A stretch of DNA of 6,649 nucleotides, taken from NCBI GenBank assembly GCA_017354595.1, contig JAFMQQ010000179.1, positions 1 through 6,649 of the forward strand, given 5' to 3'. The position numbers and the translations under genes were made by a program. The DNA comes from Micromonosporaceae bacterium. Its GTDB lineage: Bacteria > Actinomycetota > Actinomycetes > Mycobacteriales > Micromonosporaceae. A model generated the notes under the pieces. The model had not been told where the DNA came from, did not search any database, and saw nothing but the letters and a program-made list of their open reading frames with translations. Below, piece by piece: positions 5,945-6,649 of this stretch; positions within the stretch are counted from its first letter, which is position 1; each line of letters opens with the position of its first letter.

Positions 5945-5957
5945 TGTGCACCGCACA
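5945..5957 (+). promoter_or_regulatory. Palindrome upstream of the transporter promoter (site 2)
   Basis: TGTGC-ACC-GCACA is a 5+3+5 inverted repeat, four bases after site 1 and 12 bases before the -35. The location suits a transcription factor acting on the promoter at 5970. Confidence 0.3.
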
Positions 5958-5969
5958 ACCAGCACGTCG

Positions 5970-5998
5970 TTGACGCGGTCGCCGAGCGGTCCTACGTT
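5970..5998 (+). promoter_or_regulatory. Sigma-70-type promoter for the MFS transporter unit
   Basis: TTGACG at 5970-5975 and TACGTT at 5993-5998 are separated by exactly 17 bases. The -35 agrees with TTGAC(A/G) and the -10 with TANNNT. A start near 6004-6006 would give a leader of about 110 bases before the transporter start. Confidence 0.65.
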
Positions 5999-6071
5999 CT
6001 CTACCAGAACATGCGTGCGGTATCCGAACCGGGCGCCGCACCGTCCCGACCGTTCAGCAGGTGGAGTACGA

Positions 6072-6125
6072 ATGATCAAGAGGCTGGCGTCGCTCGTGAC
6101 TGGCGCGGCCGATACCGTTGCCTGA
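6072..6125 (+). CDS. 17-residue upstream reading frame before the transporter (possible leader peptide)
   Basis: ATG 6072 is preceded by GGTGGAG with a five-base spacer, the best ribosome site in this leader. It encodes MIKRLASLVTGAADTVA and stops at TGA 6123-6125. G or C fills 13 of its 16 non-start third positions, as in the nearby genes. Its end overlaps the TTG start of the transporter by 8 bases in another frame, so ribosomes ending here could restart on the TTG. I do not recognise the peptide; it may be a coupling device or a chance frame. Confidence 0.35.
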   Translation: MIKRLASLVTGAADTVA

Positions 6126-6649
6126 GCCACGCCACGGTCCTCAGGGGCGGCCTGGGCGGTACGGCGCCTGGCTGGCGGCGCTGGTCCTGGTGGCGCTGAA
6201 CCTGCGTCCGGTGGTCACCTCGGTACCGCCGCTCGCGCTCGAGCTGGCGCACCAGTTGAGGCTCAGCGCGGTGGCGACCGGCGCGCTGACCACCGTACCG
6301 GTCGCCTGCATGGGCCTGTTCGCACCGGTGGCGGCGTGGGCCAGCCGGGTGCGTGGTGAGTCCACTGTGCTCGGTGCCGGCCTGGTCTTCATCGCCGCCG
6401 GTGCGGCGCTGCGCGGGTTCGGTGGTGCCACCGGTCTGTTCGGGGCGACCGCGCTCGCCGGGATCGGCATCGCGGTGACCGGTACGCTGCTGCCCGGCCA
6501 GGTGCGCATGCGCGCCCCCGGCCGGGTGGGCGCCGTCACCGGTCTCTATACCTTCGCCCTGATCGGCGGTGCGCTGCTCGGTTCGGCCGCCGCCGCGCCG
6601 GTGGCGAGCTGGCTGGGTGTGCCGGCCCAGGCCGCCCTCGCCGTATGGG
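6118..6649 (+). CDS. MFS transporter, CynX/NimT type, N-terminal 177 residues (3' end outside window)
   Basis: The frame is open from 6100 to the window end. The first membrane segment is followed by ALNLRPVVTSVPPL (residues 26-39), the signature of the CynX/NimT (cyanate or nitroimidazole) branch of the major facilitator superfamily. Five hydrophobic segments are visible at about 17-34, 47-67, 77-95, 97-118 and 128-148, and a sixth begins near the end. The loop WASRVRGEST (residues 69-78) fits the conserved MFS loop between helices 2 and 3. It sits in the inner membrane and probably exports or imports a small anion or drug; the substrate is unknown. No ATG or GTG exists in frame before the first helix, so TTG 6118 is the only conventional start; it gives a normal short cytoplasmic tail (MPEPRHGPQGR...). 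It has no ribosome site of its own. Confidence 0.82.
   Translation, partial: MPEPRHGPQGRPGRYGAWLAALVLVALNLRPVVTSVPPLALELAHQLRLSAVATGALTTVPVACMGLFAPVAAWASRVRGESTVLGAGLVFIAAGAALRGFGGATGLFGATALAGIGIAVTGTLLPGQVRMRAPGRVGAVTGLYTFALIGGALLGSAAAAPVASWLGVPAQAALAVW
6121..6145 (+). promoter_or_regulatory. Small hairpin just after the transporter start codon
   Basis: CCTGAG at 6121-6126 is complementary to CTCAGG at 6140-6145, with a 13-base loop. It includes the stop codon of the upstream frame and begins right after the TTG. If it forms, ribosomes on the short frame would open it. The stem is only 6 bp, so this is tentative. Confidence 0.2.

Noticed and set aside
5290..5958. A minus-strand frame spanning the HesB-like gene and the intergenic region
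   Set aside because: It crosses the strong terminator and the palindromes and lies opposite a well-supported gene. Its translation resembles no family.
6011..6199. A longer frame starting at ATG 6011, close to the predicted transcription start
   Set aside because: It lacks a ribosome site, is rich in Arg/Trp/Gly and runs out of frame through the first membrane helix of the transporter. A leaderless start cannot be fully excluded.

Overview
The window is very GC-rich DNA with strong G/C preference at third codon positions, GNAT-poor short promoters and Shine-Dalgarno sites close to the actinobacterial 16S tail. This points to a high-GC actinomycete. A Micromonosporaceae-like organism is my guess from gene style, not something the sequence proves. 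I see no tRNA, rRNA, CRISPR array, transposase, integrase or attachment site. All intergenic stretches are shorter than 300 bases.

Layout from left to right. (1) 1-384, plus strand: the 3' end of a gene that starts outside the window, for a probable secreted or cell-wall protein of NlpC/P60-like style. It is followed by two closely spaced hairpins. (2) 611-2863, minus strand: a complete family GH3 beta-glucosidase without a signal peptide. (3) 2864-3061: a divergent control region with an 8-bp perfect inverted repeat. (4) 3062-4333, plus strand: a 423-residue regulator with an N-terminal ligand-binding-like domain, a degenerate GGDEF-like middle and a C-terminal winged helix-turn-helix. (5) 4326-5396, minus strand: a dihydrodipicolinate synthase (DHDPS)/N-acetylneuraminate lyase superfamily aldolase, overlapping the regulator tail-to-tail by 8 bases. 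It has lost several residues that define true DapA. (6) 5579-5863, plus strand: a 94-residue HesB/IscA-fold protein with no cysteine, closed by a strong GC hairpin. (7) 5930-6649, plus strand: two small palindromes, a good sigma-70-type promoter, a 17-codon upstream reading frame and the start of a CynX/NimT-type MFS transporter that runs off the window.

How the genes may work together. The regulator is divergent from the glucosidase and convergent with the aldolase, so one regulator flanked by two catabolic enzymes is the simplest reading. A cytoplasmic beta-glucosidase would free a sugar or aglycone, and the aldolase could cleave a 2-keto acid derived from it. This is inference from position; no transport gene for such a substrate lies inside the window. 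The HesB-like gene and the MFS transporter each have their own control signals and look like separate transcription units. The points most worth checking are the regulator with its putative operator, the cysteine-free HesB protein, the altered aldolase active site with its duplicated insert, and the short reading frame that overlaps the TTG start of the transporter.
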